Of a stretch of 49,118 bases of DNA, positions 9,633 to 18,232 are shown one piece after another. The DNA lies in NCBI GenBank assembly GCA_902533075.1, contig CACAKN010000007.1:1-49118 (forward strand), read 5' to 3'. Numbering within the stretch: position 1 is the first letter of the stretch; the number at the start of each line of letters is the position of its first letter. A program made the position numbers and the translations under genes. Origin of the DNA: an uncultured Pelagibacteraceae bacterium. GTDB lineage: Bacteria > Pseudomonadota > Alphaproteobacteria > Pelagibacterales > Pelagibacteraceae. The notes below the pieces were generated by a model, which was not told the origin of the DNA, made no database searches, and worked only from the letters and a program-made list of their open reading frames with translations.

Positions 9633-10746
9633 GAGGTCAATAAATAGTTTATATTACGAATGGTGGAAAAATATTGATAAATTCATTTTTTCTTTAATAT
9701 TAATTTTATTTATTACAGGATTATTTTTTTCCTTAGTGTCAACTTCATTAATTGCGTCTGATAAACTTAACACTAATGATTATTCATTTTTTTTTAAACA
9801 TTTAATATTTATTTTTTTAGGATTAATCTTGATTTTTATCTTTTCTTCAATTGATCAAGAGAAACTCTTTAAATTTTCTTATACAATTTTTTTAATTTCA
9901 ATAGTTTTTCTTATTCTTGTTCCATTTATTGGTGTGGAGATTAAAGGTTCAAAAAGATGGATTGATCTTTATTTTCTCCCAAGGTTTCAACCAATAGAAT
10001 TGGTAAAACCATTTCTAATAATTTTCATTAGTTTAATTTTGAGCAACCAAAATTATAGTAATATTTTCTTTAAATATTTACTTTCTTTTTTAACGACATT
10101 ATTGGTTGCGTTGTTACTGGCTTTACAACCAGATATAGGTCAAACGCTTTTAATTTTTTTAAGTTGGTCTATATTAATTTTTTGTTCAGGTATAAATATT
10201 GTTTTTCTATCAATTTTATTTTTATCTTTAATCTTTATTTTTTTATATCTGATATTTTTTGTTCAAAAATTTGAGTACATTAAAAATAGATTGTTGTCTT
10301 TTTTTGACAGTGATTCTGGTACACACAATTTTCAATCGGATAAAGCTATAGAGTCGATTACGAGTGGTGGTTTTTTTGGGAAAGGAATAGGAGAAGGAAC
10401 ATTAAAAAATAGAGTTCCAGAAGCTCATACAGATTATATTATCTCAGTAATTTCTGAGGAGTTTGGTGTGATTGCCATAATTTTAATCTTATTATTGTTT
10501 TTAGTCTTTATTTATTCAGTATTTAAAAAAGTTTATTTTGAAAGTGAGGAAAAAATAAAATTGATTTTAGTTGGCAGTGTTAGTCTTATTTTGATGCAGG
10601 CAATGATTCATATAGGAGTTAATATCAGACTATTTCCAACAACTGGCATGACACTTCCGTTTATAAGTTACGGGGGCTCATCAATTATTAGTATTTCAAT
10701 TTTATCAGGTGTAATTCTTAATTTAACAAAAAGAAAAATTAGATAA
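9622..10746 (+). CDS. ftsW: Septal peptidoglycan glycosyltransferase FtsW
   Basis: SEDS-family membrane glycosyltransferase that polymerises lipid II at the septum as partner of FtsI. 374 residues with about ten transmembrane segments. SEDS motifs: GSKRWIDL and RFQPIELVKP, LQPDIGQTLLIF, the large periplasmic loop ending in RVPEAHTDYIISVISEEFG, and TGMTLPFISYGGSS near the C-terminus. Placement between murD and murG matches the proteobacterial dcw order and distinguishes it from RodA. It overlaps murD by 11 bases and abuts murG with no spacer. Confidence 0.95.
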   Translation: MNFKRSINSLYYEWWKNIDKFIFSLILILFITGLFFSLVSTSLIASDKLNTNDYSFFFKHLIFIFLGLILIFIFSSIDQEKLFKFSYTIFLISIVFLILVPFIGVEIKGSKRWIDLYFLPRFQPIELVKPFLIIFISLILSNQNYSNIFFKYLLSFLTTLLVALLLALQPDIGQTLLIFLSWSILIFCSGINIVFLSILFLSLIFIFLYLIFFVQKFEYIKNRLLSFFDSDSGTHNFQSDKAIESITSGGFFGKGIGEGTLKNRVPEAHTDYIISVISEEFGVIAIILILLLFLVFIYSVFKKVYFESEEKIKLILVGSVSLILMQAMIHIGVNIRLFPTTGMTLPFISYGGSSIISISILSGVILNLTKRKIR

Positions 10747-11811
10747 ATGAAAAGAAATTTTTTAATCAGTACAGGAGGTTCTGGCGGTCATGTTATACCA
10801 GCTACAATTCTTTATAACCATCTATCTCAAAAAGTTAATGTCATTATTTCAACTGATAAAAGAGGTTTGAAATATTTCAATAAAGATATTTATCAACATG
10901 AAATAATTAATACACCAAAACTTAATAATATTTTTTTTTTACCATATAATTTAATAATGATCCTAGTTCTAACTTTGAAATCTTTTAAATTATTAAAGCA
11001 AAAAAAAATTGAAGAAGTTTTCTCTACAGGGGGATATATGTCTTTACCTATAATTTTAGCTGCCAGACTGTTAAAATTGAAAATTTATCTATTAGAACCA
11101 AATCAAGTATTAGGTCGAGCTAATAGATACTTTTTAAATTTTTGTAAAAAAATATTTTGCTATAGTAATGAAATTAAAAATTTTCCAAAGAATTTTGAAA
11201 GTAAGAAAATAATTATTTACCCTTTAGTCAAACAGAGTATTTATAAGTTAAAATCTTCAAATCAAATGAATGATAATTTTACTTTATTGATAGTTGGAGG
11301 AAGTCAGGGTGCTAATATTTTTGACAAAAATTTAAAAAATTCTCTTATAAATATTTCCAAAAAAATTCCTATTAAGATAATTCAACAGACTAATAAGAAA
11401 AATATTTCATCTTTAAAAGAACTTTATACAAAAAATAATATAGAAAATATAATTTTCGATTTTATTGAAAATTTTCCAAATATAATTCATCAAGCAGATC
11501 TTTGCATAACAAGAGCAGGTGCATCAACTTTAGCTGAATTATCTGTTATCAATCTTCCTTTTATAACAGTTCCTTTGCCAACTTCCAAAGATGATCATCA
11601 ATTAGAAAATGCGATTTTTTACGAAAAAAATAATTGTTGCTGGATAATTGATCAAAATGATTTTGAACTAAAAATTGAAAGGTTCTTAGAAGATATTCTC
11701 AAAAAGAAAACAGATATTTTAGAAAAAAGAGAAAATTTAAAAAAATTAAATTACCAAAATACTTGGATTAATGTTAATCAAAAAATATTAGAGATTATAA
11801 ATGAAAATTGA
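10747..11811 (+). CDS. murG: UDP-GlcNAc:lipid I N-acetylglucosaminyltransferase MurG
   Basis: Peripheral inner-membrane GT28 enzyme that converts lipid I to lipid II. 354 residues in two Rossmann-like halves. Visible motifs are STGGSGGHVIPA at the N-terminus, STGGYMSLP, LLEPNQVLGRANR, the second glycine loop IVGGSQGANIFD, and TRAGASTLAEL, the UDP-GlcNAc-binding region. The ATG directly follows the ftsW stop codon, and the 3' end overlaps murC by 11 bases. Confidence 0.96.
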   Translation: MKRNFLISTGGSGGHVIPATILYNHLSQKVNVIISTDKRGLKYFNKDIYQHEIINTPKLNNIFFLPYNLIMILVLTLKSFKLLKQKKIEEVFSTGGYMSLPIILAARLLKLKIYLLEPNQVLGRANRYFLNFCKKIFCYSNEIKNFPKNFESKKIIIYPLVKQSIYKLKSSNQMNDNFTLLIVGGSQGANIFDKNLKNSLINISKKIPIKIIQQTNKKNISSLKELYTKNNIENIIFDFIENFPNIIHQADLCITRAGASTLAELSVINLPFITVPLPTSKDDHQLENAIFYEKNNCCWIIDQNDFELKIERFLEDILKKKTDILEKRENLKKLNYQNTWINVNQKILEIINEN

Positions 11812-13195
11812 ATTAGCTAAAACAGAAATTATCCATTTTATTGGGATTGGTGGAATTGGAATGAGTGGACTCTCCTTAATAATGAAAGGCAAAGGATTTA
11901 AAGTTCAAGGAAGTGATATTGGCTTAAACAAAAATATTGAGAGATTAAAAAAAGAAAAGATAAAAGTTTTTATTGGTCAAAAAAAACAAAATTTGAAAAA
12001 CGCTACTATAGTTGTGAATTCTTCAGCTATCAAAAAAAATAACCCAGAAATTATTGAAGCTAAAAGAAAAAACTTACCAATAATCACTAGAGGTAAAATG
12101 CTAGCTCATATTGTTTCTTTAATGAAAAATATTATAGTTGTTGGTTCACACGGAAAAACTACCACAACATCTTTAATTGCATCTATTTTTCAAAAAACAA
12201 AATTAGACCCAACAATAATTAATGGTGGTGTAATTAATTCAATAAAGAATACTGCAAAGCTAGGCAAAAGTGATTGGTCTATATTAGAGGCAGATGAGTC
12301 AGATGGAAGTTTTATTCATATTCCTCCCACATATTCAATTATTACAAATATAGATCGAGAACATATGGATTTTTATAAATCTATGAATGATTTAAAAAAT
12401 TATTTCATTCAATTTATTGAAAAAGTTCCTTCATTTGGAAAATCATTTATTTGTCTAGATGATAAAATAAATAATGATCTTATAAAACAATTAAAAAATC
12501 AAAATTTTTATACTTACGGAATTAATTCAAAATCTAATTTTTTAATTAAAAATATTAAACAGAATATGAAATTTTCTGAGTTTGATATACGAGTAAACGT
12601 ACCTAATAAAAAAAATATTATTATTAAAAAAATTAGAATCCCACTAATTGGAATTCACAATATAAGAAACTCAGTTGCCGCAGCAGCTGTTGCACTTTCT
12701 GTTGGAATATCAGTTTCAGACATTAAAAAAGGTTTAATTAATTTTAAAGGTGTTCAAAGACGATTTAATAAAATTTTCACTTATAATAATATAGATTTTT
12801 ATGATGATTACGCTCATCATCCCACAGAGATAAAATACGTGCTAGAAGGAGTAAAAAAAGTTTTTAAAGATTATGATAAAGTTTGTATTTTCCAGCCTCA
12901 TCGAGTTTCTAGATTAAAAGATTTAAAAAAAGAATTTTCATTTGCTTTTAAAGATGCTGATATAGTTATACTTTGCCCAGTATTTACTGCGGGAGAAAAA
13001 ATTAAATTAGGTTTTAATTATCATAATTTTGCAAAACAAATCATTAGTAATTCAAAAGTAAAACTATTTTTAGTAAATGATAATACTCAATTAGCAAAAT
13101 TTGTAAAAAAAAATTTGCATGGAAAGAAAATTGTAGTTGGAATGGGCGCTGGGTCTATATCTAACTGGATGAGAAAACTACCTAAGTTAATGTAA
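11801..13195 (+). CDS. murC: UDP-N-acetylmuramate--L-alanine ligase MurC
   Basis: First Mur ligase, adding L-alanine to UDP-MurNAc in the cytoplasm. It is 464 residues long. The N-terminal UDP-binding loop FIGIGGIGMSGLS, the ATP loop VVGSHGKTTTTSLIA, the LEADESDGSF block, TNIDREHMDFY and the C-terminal DDYAHHPTEIK motif are all as expected for MurC. The stop codon shares one base with the murB start (TAATG), a typical coupling junction. Confidence 0.97.
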   Translation: MKIELAKTEIIHFIGIGGIGMSGLSLIMKGKGFKVQGSDIGLNKNIERLKKEKIKVFIGQKKQNLKNATIVVNSSAIKKNNPEIIEAKRKNLPIITRGKMLAHIVSLMKNIIVVGSHGKTTTTSLIASIFQKTKLDPTIINGGVINSIKNTAKLGKSDWSILEADESDGSFIHIPPTYSIITNIDREHMDFYKSMNDLKNYFIQFIEKVPSFGKSFICLDDKINNDLIKQLKNQNFYTYGINSKSNFLIKNIKQNMKFSEFDIRVNVPNKKNIIIKKIRIPLIGIHNIRNSVAAAAVALSVGISVSDIKKGLINFKGVQRRFNKIFTYNNIDFYDDYAHHPTEIKYVLEGVKKVFKDYDKVCIFQPHRVSRLKDLKKEFSFAFKDADIVILCPVFTAGEKIKLGFNYHNFAKQIISNSKVKLFLVNDNTQLAKFVKKNLHGKKIVVGMGAGSISNWMRKLPKLM

Positions 13196-14103
13196 TGGAA
13201 ATAAATCATCTAAAAGATATTCTTAATGAATTTGGTGATAATGTAAGATTTGAATACGATCTTAAAAAAAAAAATTGGTTTAATATTGGAGGAAAATGTA
13301 AAGTTTTTTATAAAGCTGATAATTTAAAGAATTTGGTAAATTTTTTAAAAATAACAAACAACAAAGAAAAAATATTTATTCTTGGTGCTGGTTCGAATAC
13401 CTTGATCAGTGATAATTTTATTGATGGTGTTGTTATAAAATTAGGCAAAAATTTTAATAATATTTCTAAGTTAGATGAAGATGTTATTATTGCTGGAAGT
13501 TCAGTTTTAGATAAATCATTGTCTGAATATGCTATGAATAATAATTTTAGAGGATTTGAATTTTTATCATGCATTCCAGGTACCGTTGGAGGTGGTTTAA
13601 AAATGAATGCAGGATGTTTTGGAAAAGAGTTTAAAGATATTCTTTTATCTATTCAGGCAATAGATTATCAAGGAAATATAATAACTATCCCAAATAAAAA
13701 AATTAAATTTGAATATAGAAAAAATAATTTGCCTGATGATTTAATTTTTTTAAGTGCTTCTTTCAAAGGACAAAAAGGTAATTTTAATGAAATAAGAAAT
13801 GCGACAGATAAACTTAAAAAACAAAAAGAAAAAAATCAACCTACAAAAATAAAAACAAGCGGTAGTACATTCAAAAATCCGATAGCCCAAACTAAAAAAA
13901 AAGTTTGGGAACTTATAAAAGAATCTGTTCCCTTAGATAAAAGTTTTGGGGATGCTTGTATATCTGAAAAACACTGTAATTTTTTTGTAAATAAGGGGAA
14001 TGCATCTTTTGAAGATATGAAAAAACTAATTGATTTTGTTACTAAAGGTGTCTTTGAAAAAACTGGAATTAGTTTAGAAAAAGAAATTAAAATTTTGGAA
14101 TAA
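13195..14103 (+). CDS. murB: UDP-N-acetylenolpyruvoylglucosamine reductase MurB
   Basis: FAD- and NADPH-dependent reductase producing UDP-MurNAc. 302 residues. Motifs: NWFNIGGK near the N-terminus, the FAD-binding LGAGSNTLISD, SCIPGTVGGGLKMNAGC, a YRKNNLP segment, KTSGSTFKNP with the catalytic serine, and a terminal glutamate-containing LEKEIKIL. The ATG overlaps the murC stop by one base. One base separates it from ddl. Confidence 0.96.
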   Translation: MEINHLKDILNEFGDNVRFEYDLKKKNWFNIGGKCKVFYKADNLKNLVNFLKITNNKEKIFILGAGSNTLISDNFIDGVVIKLGKNFNNISKLDEDVIIAGSSVLDKSLSEYAMNNNFRGFEFLSCIPGTVGGGLKMNAGCFGKEFKDILLSIQAIDYQGNIITIPNKKIKFEYRKNNLPDDLIFLSASFKGQKGNFNEIRNATDKLKKQKEKNQPTKIKTSGSTFKNPIAQTKKKVWELIKESVPLDKSFGDACISEKHCNFFVNKGNASFEDMKKLIDFVTKGVFEKTGISLEKEIKILE

Positions 14104-14104
14104 C

Positions 14105-15019
14105 TTGAAAAAAAAAATATTAATAATATCAGGAGGCATATCAAAAGAGAGAGTTATAAGTCTTGAAACGGGCAGACAAGTTGCCAAAGAGCTTACTAAA
14201 AATAGTTATAATATTAAAATAATAGAACCAGATTTTAAATTGCTCGATGTTATTAAGTCATTTAAACCTAAAGTCATTTTTAATGCTTTACACGGACAGT
14301 TTGGTGAAGATGGTTATATACAGACAATCTTAGAGACTACTAATATTCCATATACACATTCAGGTGTAATTTCATCTGCGATAGCAATGGATAAAGATTT
14401 GTCAAAAAAAATTTTTGTTAAGAATAATATTTTAACACCAAAATATTTCTTATATTCATTTGATAAAAAAATATCTGAATTGATTAAAATAATTGATAAA
14501 AAATTAAAATTTCCAGTAATAATAAAACCAATAAATGAAGGTTCTAGTGTAAATGTATTTATTTGCACAAAACAAAATATTTCAAGAAAACTTAAATTAT
14601 TGAAAAATTATAAAAAGATAATTATTGAAAAATTTATTCCGGGCCGCGAAATACAAGCAGCAGTAATTGGATCTAAAAAACTTGGTGCAATTGAATTGAG
14701 ACCTAGGAGAAAATTTTATGATTATGAAGCAAAATATAATTCAAAAGCTAAAACTGAACATATTATTCCAGTTAACTTATCAAGAAAGAATTATAAAAAA
14801 ATTATGAATTTAGCATTAAAGGCACATAGATTAATAAATTGTAAGGGTGTAACTCGTTCAGATTTTAAATATTATAATGGAAAGTTTTATCTATTAGAAA
14901 TTAATACACAACCTGGCATGACGAGTTTATCTTTAGTGCCTGAAATTGCTTTATATCATGGTATAAGTTTTATTAAACTTATAGAATTAATTTTAAAAGA
15001 TGCTTCAACAAATAAGTAA
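14105..15019 (+). CDS. ddl: D-alanine--D-alanine ligase
   Basis: ATP-grasp ligase making the D-Ala-D-Ala used by the MurF half of the fusion upstream. 304 residues. Visible features: an N-terminal GGISKERVISLETG loop, ALHGQFGEDGYIQ, the ATP-grasp lysine region FPVIIKPINEGSSV, and LLEINTQPGMTSLSLVPE near the end. The start is TTG at 14105, one base after the murB stop; no in-frame ATG precedes the conserved glycine loop. The 3' end overlaps ftsQ by 20 bases. Confidence 0.95.
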   Translation: MKKKILIISGGISKERVISLETGRQVAKELTKNSYNIKIIEPDFKLLDVIKSFKPKVIFNALHGQFGEDGYIQTILETTNIPYTHSGVISSAIAMDKDLSKKIFVKNNILTPKYFLYSFDKKISELIKIIDKKLKFPVIIKPINEGSSVNVFICTKQNISRKLKLLKNYKKIIIEKFIPGREIQAAVIGSKKLGAIELRPRRKFYDYEAKYNSKAKTEHIIPVNLSRKNYKKIMNLALKAHRLINCKGVTRSDFKYYNGKFYLLEINTQPGMTSLSLVPEIALYHGISFIKLIELILKDASTNK

Positions 15020-15671
15020 AAAGATATTAATATATTTTTTCTTATTATTAATATTAGGAACAATTAATAATAAATTTTTAAGTAATATAAGTTTCCCAAA
15101 AATAAAAGACATAAAAATAAATGGTCTAGATGAAAATGAAAATATTGATTTTTTCAAAAAATTTGAAGAATTTAAGTCTTATGATTTATTTTTTTTAAAA
15201 CGTACAGAGGTTGATAAAAAAATTAACTCAAATAAATTGATTGAAAAATATTCTGTTTCAAAAGTATATCCATCAACTTTAATAATAAAATTAAAAAAAG
15301 CAAAATTTTTAGGAAATATTAGAAAGAATGGTGAAATTTTTTTTGTTGGTTCGAATGGAAAATTAATAAATGCCAAAATACAAAAAAAAGAGTTACCTTT
15401 TATCTTCGGAAAATTTGATTTCAAAAATTTTTTTACTTTGAAAAAAGATATTGATAATTCTTTATTTAATTATGAACAAATTGAAAATTTATTTATATTT
15501 CCATCAGGTAGATGGGATATTGAAACTAAATCTGGAATATTAATAAAGCTACCTAAAGATAGACAAAAAGAGTCATTAGATTTATTTTCTAAATTGATAA
15601 AAAATCCAAAATTTGAGAATTTAAAAGTTATTGATTTTCGACAAAAAAACCAAGTGATTGTTAATGAGTGA
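15000..15671 (+). CDS. ftsQ: Cell division protein FtsQ (divergent)
   Basis: Bitopic divisome protein of the FtsQLB complex. 223 residues: short cytoplasmic N-terminus, one transmembrane helix at about residues 8-26, then a POTRA-like segment (KIKDIKINGLDEN to the SVSKVYPSTLIIKLKKAKF strand) and a beta domain ending in IDFRQKNQVIVN, which corresponds to the usual C-terminal DLR element of FtsQ. It is shorter than the typical 250-280 residues and poorly conserved, but position between ddl and the ftsA-like gene supports it. It overlaps ddl by 20 bases and the next gene by eight. Confidence 0.88.
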   Translation: MLQQISKKILIYFFLLLILGTINNKFLSNISFPKIKDIKINGLDENENIDFFKKFEEFKSYDLFFLKRTEVDKKINSNKLIEKYSVSKVYPSTLIIKLKKAKFLGNIRKNGEIFFVGSNGKLINAKIQKKELPFIFGKFDFKNFFTLKKDIDNSLFNYEQIENLFIFPSGRWDIETKSGILIKLPKDRQKESLDLFSKLIKNPKFENLKVIDFRQKNQVIVNE

Positions 15672-16368
15672 AATTTTAAGTTTTGAAACATATCTATTAG
15701 TTACCAAAGAAAAATTTTCAATAAATGTGCTTAATAAGTTAAGTCAAAAAAATTTATATAAAAATGAAAAATTTATTGCAAATCATTTAAATGAAATTAA
15801 TTATGAACTTCTTAACAATTTTTTAAACGATAATATATTTATTATAGAAAGGAAATTAAAAAAGTTTATTAAAAATATTAATTTAATAATAGAATTTGAT
15901 ATTTTTTTTCCTGTGAAAATATCAGTTAAAAAAGATTTTCATGGAAATCTTTTAGAAAATAAAGATTTGAATCATCTTCTTCAAGAGACAAAAGAACAAT
16001 GCCTTAATACATTGGAGGGTTTCAAAATAGCACACATGACAGTTGAAAATTATAAAATCGATGAAAAAAATTTCTCATATTTTCCAGAGAAAATTAACTG
16101 TAACAATTTAGTTATAGATGTTGGTTTCATTGGTATCCCACATTTTTATTTAAATAATTTTGATAGTATTCTAAAAAATTACCATATTTCAATAAACCAA
16201 GTATTTTCTGCAAAATATCTTAATGATTTTTTTAAAGATAAAGAAAAAGATATTTTTAAAATGGCAAAAAATATAACTGAGGGTTGTAATCCAAACGAAG
16301 TTTTGTTTATTCAAAAACCTTTGAAAAATACAGGTTTTTTTGAAAGATTTTTTCATTTTTTCAATTAG
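15664..16368 (+). CDS. ftsA: Reduced FtsA-like protein lacking an evident ATPase core
   Basis: A 234-residue protein in the ftsA slot between ftsQ and lpxC; ordinary FtsA is about 410-440 residues. ATG 15664 is preferred to the upstream TTG 15658. The N-terminal actin phosphate loop (DIGT-type) is not recognisable. Residues of roughly 50-190 resemble the FtsA 1A/1C region: a helix with KKFIKNIN, beta strands, LNHLLQETKEQCL, then KIAHMTVENYKIDEKNF, which parallels the HxIPQxYxVDG element, and LVIDVGFIGIPHFYLNNFDS. Instead of domains 2A/2B (about 200 residues with the second phosphate and adenosine motifs) only about 50 residues follow. The last ten, FFERFFHFFN, form an amphipathic aromatic/basic helix like the membrane-targeting tail of FtsA. 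Family assignment is from synteny and these similarities; it is an inference. No stop codons suggest decay. Confidence 0.65.
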   Translation: MSEILSFETYLLVTKEKFSINVLNKLSQKNLYKNEKFIANHLNEINYELLNNFLNDNIFIIERKLKKFIKNINLIIEFDIFFPVKISVKKDFHGNLLENKDLNHLLQETKEQCLNTLEGFKIAHMTVENYKIDEKNFSYFPEKINCNNLVIDVGFIGIPHFYLNNFDSILKNYHISINQVFSAKYLNDFFKDKEKDIFKMAKNITEGCNPNEVLFIQKPLKNTGFFERFFHFFN

Positions 16369-16432
16369 TTTCGTATTTATTAGTAACATTTGTTGTTTTT
16401 GATAAATCATAATTCAATATTAGGTTACAAGC

Positions 16433-17353
16433 GTGTCAGGATTAAATCAAAAAACTGTTAAAAAAGAAATTATATTTTCAGGAGCAGGCCTTCATAATGG
16501 CAAGATAGCTAATATGAGTATAAAGCCTGGAAATCCAAATACTGGTATAATTTTTAAAAGAATTGATATTAAAAATAATAATTTGATAATACCCAATTTT
16601 ATCAATGTAACAAATACTTCTTTAAACACAACTATTTCAAATGATCAAGGAGTTAAAGTTTCAACTATAGAACATTTGATGGGAGCTTTATTTGGCCTAG
16701 GAATTGATAATGCTTTAATTGAAATAGATAATGAGGAAATTCCAATTCTGGATGGTTCAGCCAAAGAATTTATAGAAAAAATTGTTGAAACAGGTTTTCA
16801 AGATAGCGATGCACCATTAAAAATTATTAAAATTAACAAAAAAATACAATTTAATGATGGAGAAAGATTTATTTCAATTGAACCATCAAAACTAAGTTTA
16901 GACATAAATTTTGAATTAAAATATGAAAACCCAATAATTGGTAATCAAAAAAATATAATTAGTGTTTATGAGGATGATTTAAATGAAATATTTGAGTCTA
17001 GAACATTTTGTTTATTTGAAGATATTGAGAAGATAAAAAAAAATGGCCTTGCTAAAGGTGGAAGTTTAGATAACGCAATAGTAGTTAAAGAAAATAAAAT
17101 TTTGAACAATAACGGTTTAAGAAATCCAGAAGAGTTCGTTAATCACAAAATACTTGACTGTATTGGTGATCTTTATACTTGTGGTTATAGAATTATAGCT
17201 TCAATTAATTGTTCTCAAGGGGGACATTATTTTACAAATCAACTATTGAGAAAAGTATTTGAAAATAAAGAGAATTTCTCGATTGTAGAAATAAAAGAAA
17301 GAAATTTACCACACTCTATTATTAATAGAAGTTTACTTAGATCTATAGCATAA
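16433..17353 (+). CDS. lpxC: UDP-3-O-acyl-N-acetylglucosamine deacetylase LpxC
   Basis: Zinc deacetylase for the committed step of lipid A synthesis. 306 residues, the usual length. Zinc and catalytic residues fall at the Escherichia coli spacing: E80-H81 in STIEHLMGAL, His/Asp in NHKILDCIGDL (about 238 and 242) and His in GGHYFTNQLL (about 265). The start is GTG 16433; the SGLNQKTVKKEI beginning fits the family and no ATG lies upstream in frame before the preceding gene. The 64-base AT-rich gap after the ftsA-like gene is the longest spacer in the cluster and may hold a promoter, though no convincing -35/-10 pair was seen. Confidence 0.96.
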   Translation: MSGLNQKTVKKEIIFSGAGLHNGKIANMSIKPGNPNTGIIFKRIDIKNNNLIIPNFINVTNTSLNTTISNDQGVKVSTIEHLMGALFGLGIDNALIEIDNEEIPILDGSAKEFIEKIVETGFQDSDAPLKIIKINKKIQFNDGERFISIEPSKLSLDINFELKYENPIIGNQKNIISVYEDDLNEIFESRTFCLFEDIEKIKKNGLAKGGSLDNAIVVKENKILNNNGLRNPEEFVNHKILDCIGDLYTCGYRIIASINCSQGGHYFTNQLLRKVFENKENFSIVEIKERNLPHSIINRSLLRSIA

Positions 17354-17400
17354 TTTAGATATATCGTTATTATTGTAAATTATAATTTTTATAAATTTTT

Positions 17401-18231
17401 ATGATTTACCTAAGGTATTTAATTTTATTAATTTTATTTCAGCTAGTCATTTCTTGCTCAAAAGATGAAAAAAAAGTTTCTATTATCAAGGAAAGTAGCC
17501 AAGACCTTGAAATGGTTGCCGCCTATAAAGAGGGATATCAATCTTTAAATAGAAATGATCCATACTTTGCAGCCAAAAAATTCTTAGAAGCTGAGCTTTT
17601 ATTTCCACAATCAGATTGGGCACCTAAGTCTGCCTTAATGGCATCGTATTCTTATTATCTACAAGATTATTATGCAGAGGCAATTTCAAACTTAGAGAGA
17701 TATTTGAAAACGTATCCTAATGATAAAGACGTATCTTATGCTCATTATTTAATTGCTATGTGTTATTATGAAACAATTGAGGATGAAAAAAGAGACACAG
17801 AACCAATTATAAAAGCTAAAAATAAATTTGAGTATTTAATTTATAACCATCCAGAGACTGATTTTGCCTTAGATGCTAAATATAAATTAGATTTGATAGA
17901 AAATCTTCTTGCATCCAAAGAGACTTATTTGGGTCGACATTATACAAAAAAAGGAAAATGGATTCCTGCAATAAAAAGATTTCAGGTTGTTGTAGAAGAT
18001 TATGGTCAAACAGTTTATGTTGAAGAAGCTTTACATAGACTAGTTGAAATTAATTATAGAATTGGTTTAATTGAAGAGTCCCAAAAATATGCAAATTTAT
18101 TGGGTTATAATTATCTTTCAAGTAAATGGTACAAAAAATCATATAAAGTTTTTAATAAAAATTATGATGAGAAAAAGATAAAAAAAAAGAAAAAGGGTGT
18201 AATCAACAAATTTAAAAAACTTTTTGATTAA
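17401..18231 (+). CDS. bamD: Outer-membrane assembly lipoprotein BamD
   Basis: TPR lipoprotein of the BAM complex that inserts beta-barrel proteins into the outer membrane. The N-terminus is a hydrophobic signal ending in the lipobox LVISC, with the lipidated cysteine at residue 19. Helical TPR-like pairs follow from about residue 45 (AAYKEGYQSL, AAKKFLEAELLFPQSDWAPK, EAISNLERYLKTYPND, YLIAMCYYETI). 276 residues with a strongly basic C-terminal tail. In many alphaproteobacteria the order is lpxC-bamD-recN-ligA; recN is absent here and the stop lies one base before the ligA ATG. Confidence 0.93.
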   Translation: MIYLRYLILLILFQLVISCSKDEKKVSIIKESSQDLEMVAAYKEGYQSLNRNDPYFAAKKFLEAELLFPQSDWAPKSALMASYSYYLQDYYAEAISNLERYLKTYPNDKDVSYAHYLIAMCYYETIEDEKRDTEPIIKAKNKFEYLIYNHPETDFALDAKYKLDLIENLLASKETYLGRHYTKKGKWIPAIKRFQVVVEDYGQTVYVEEALHRLVEINYRIGLIEESQKYANLLGYNYLSSKWYKKSYKVFNKNYDEKKIKKKKKGVINKFKKLFD

Positions 18232-18232
18232 T

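Noticed and set aside
16369-16432. Promoter for lpxC (TTGTTG/TTCAAT)
   Set aside because: The -10 match is poor and AT-rich spacers give such pairs easily.
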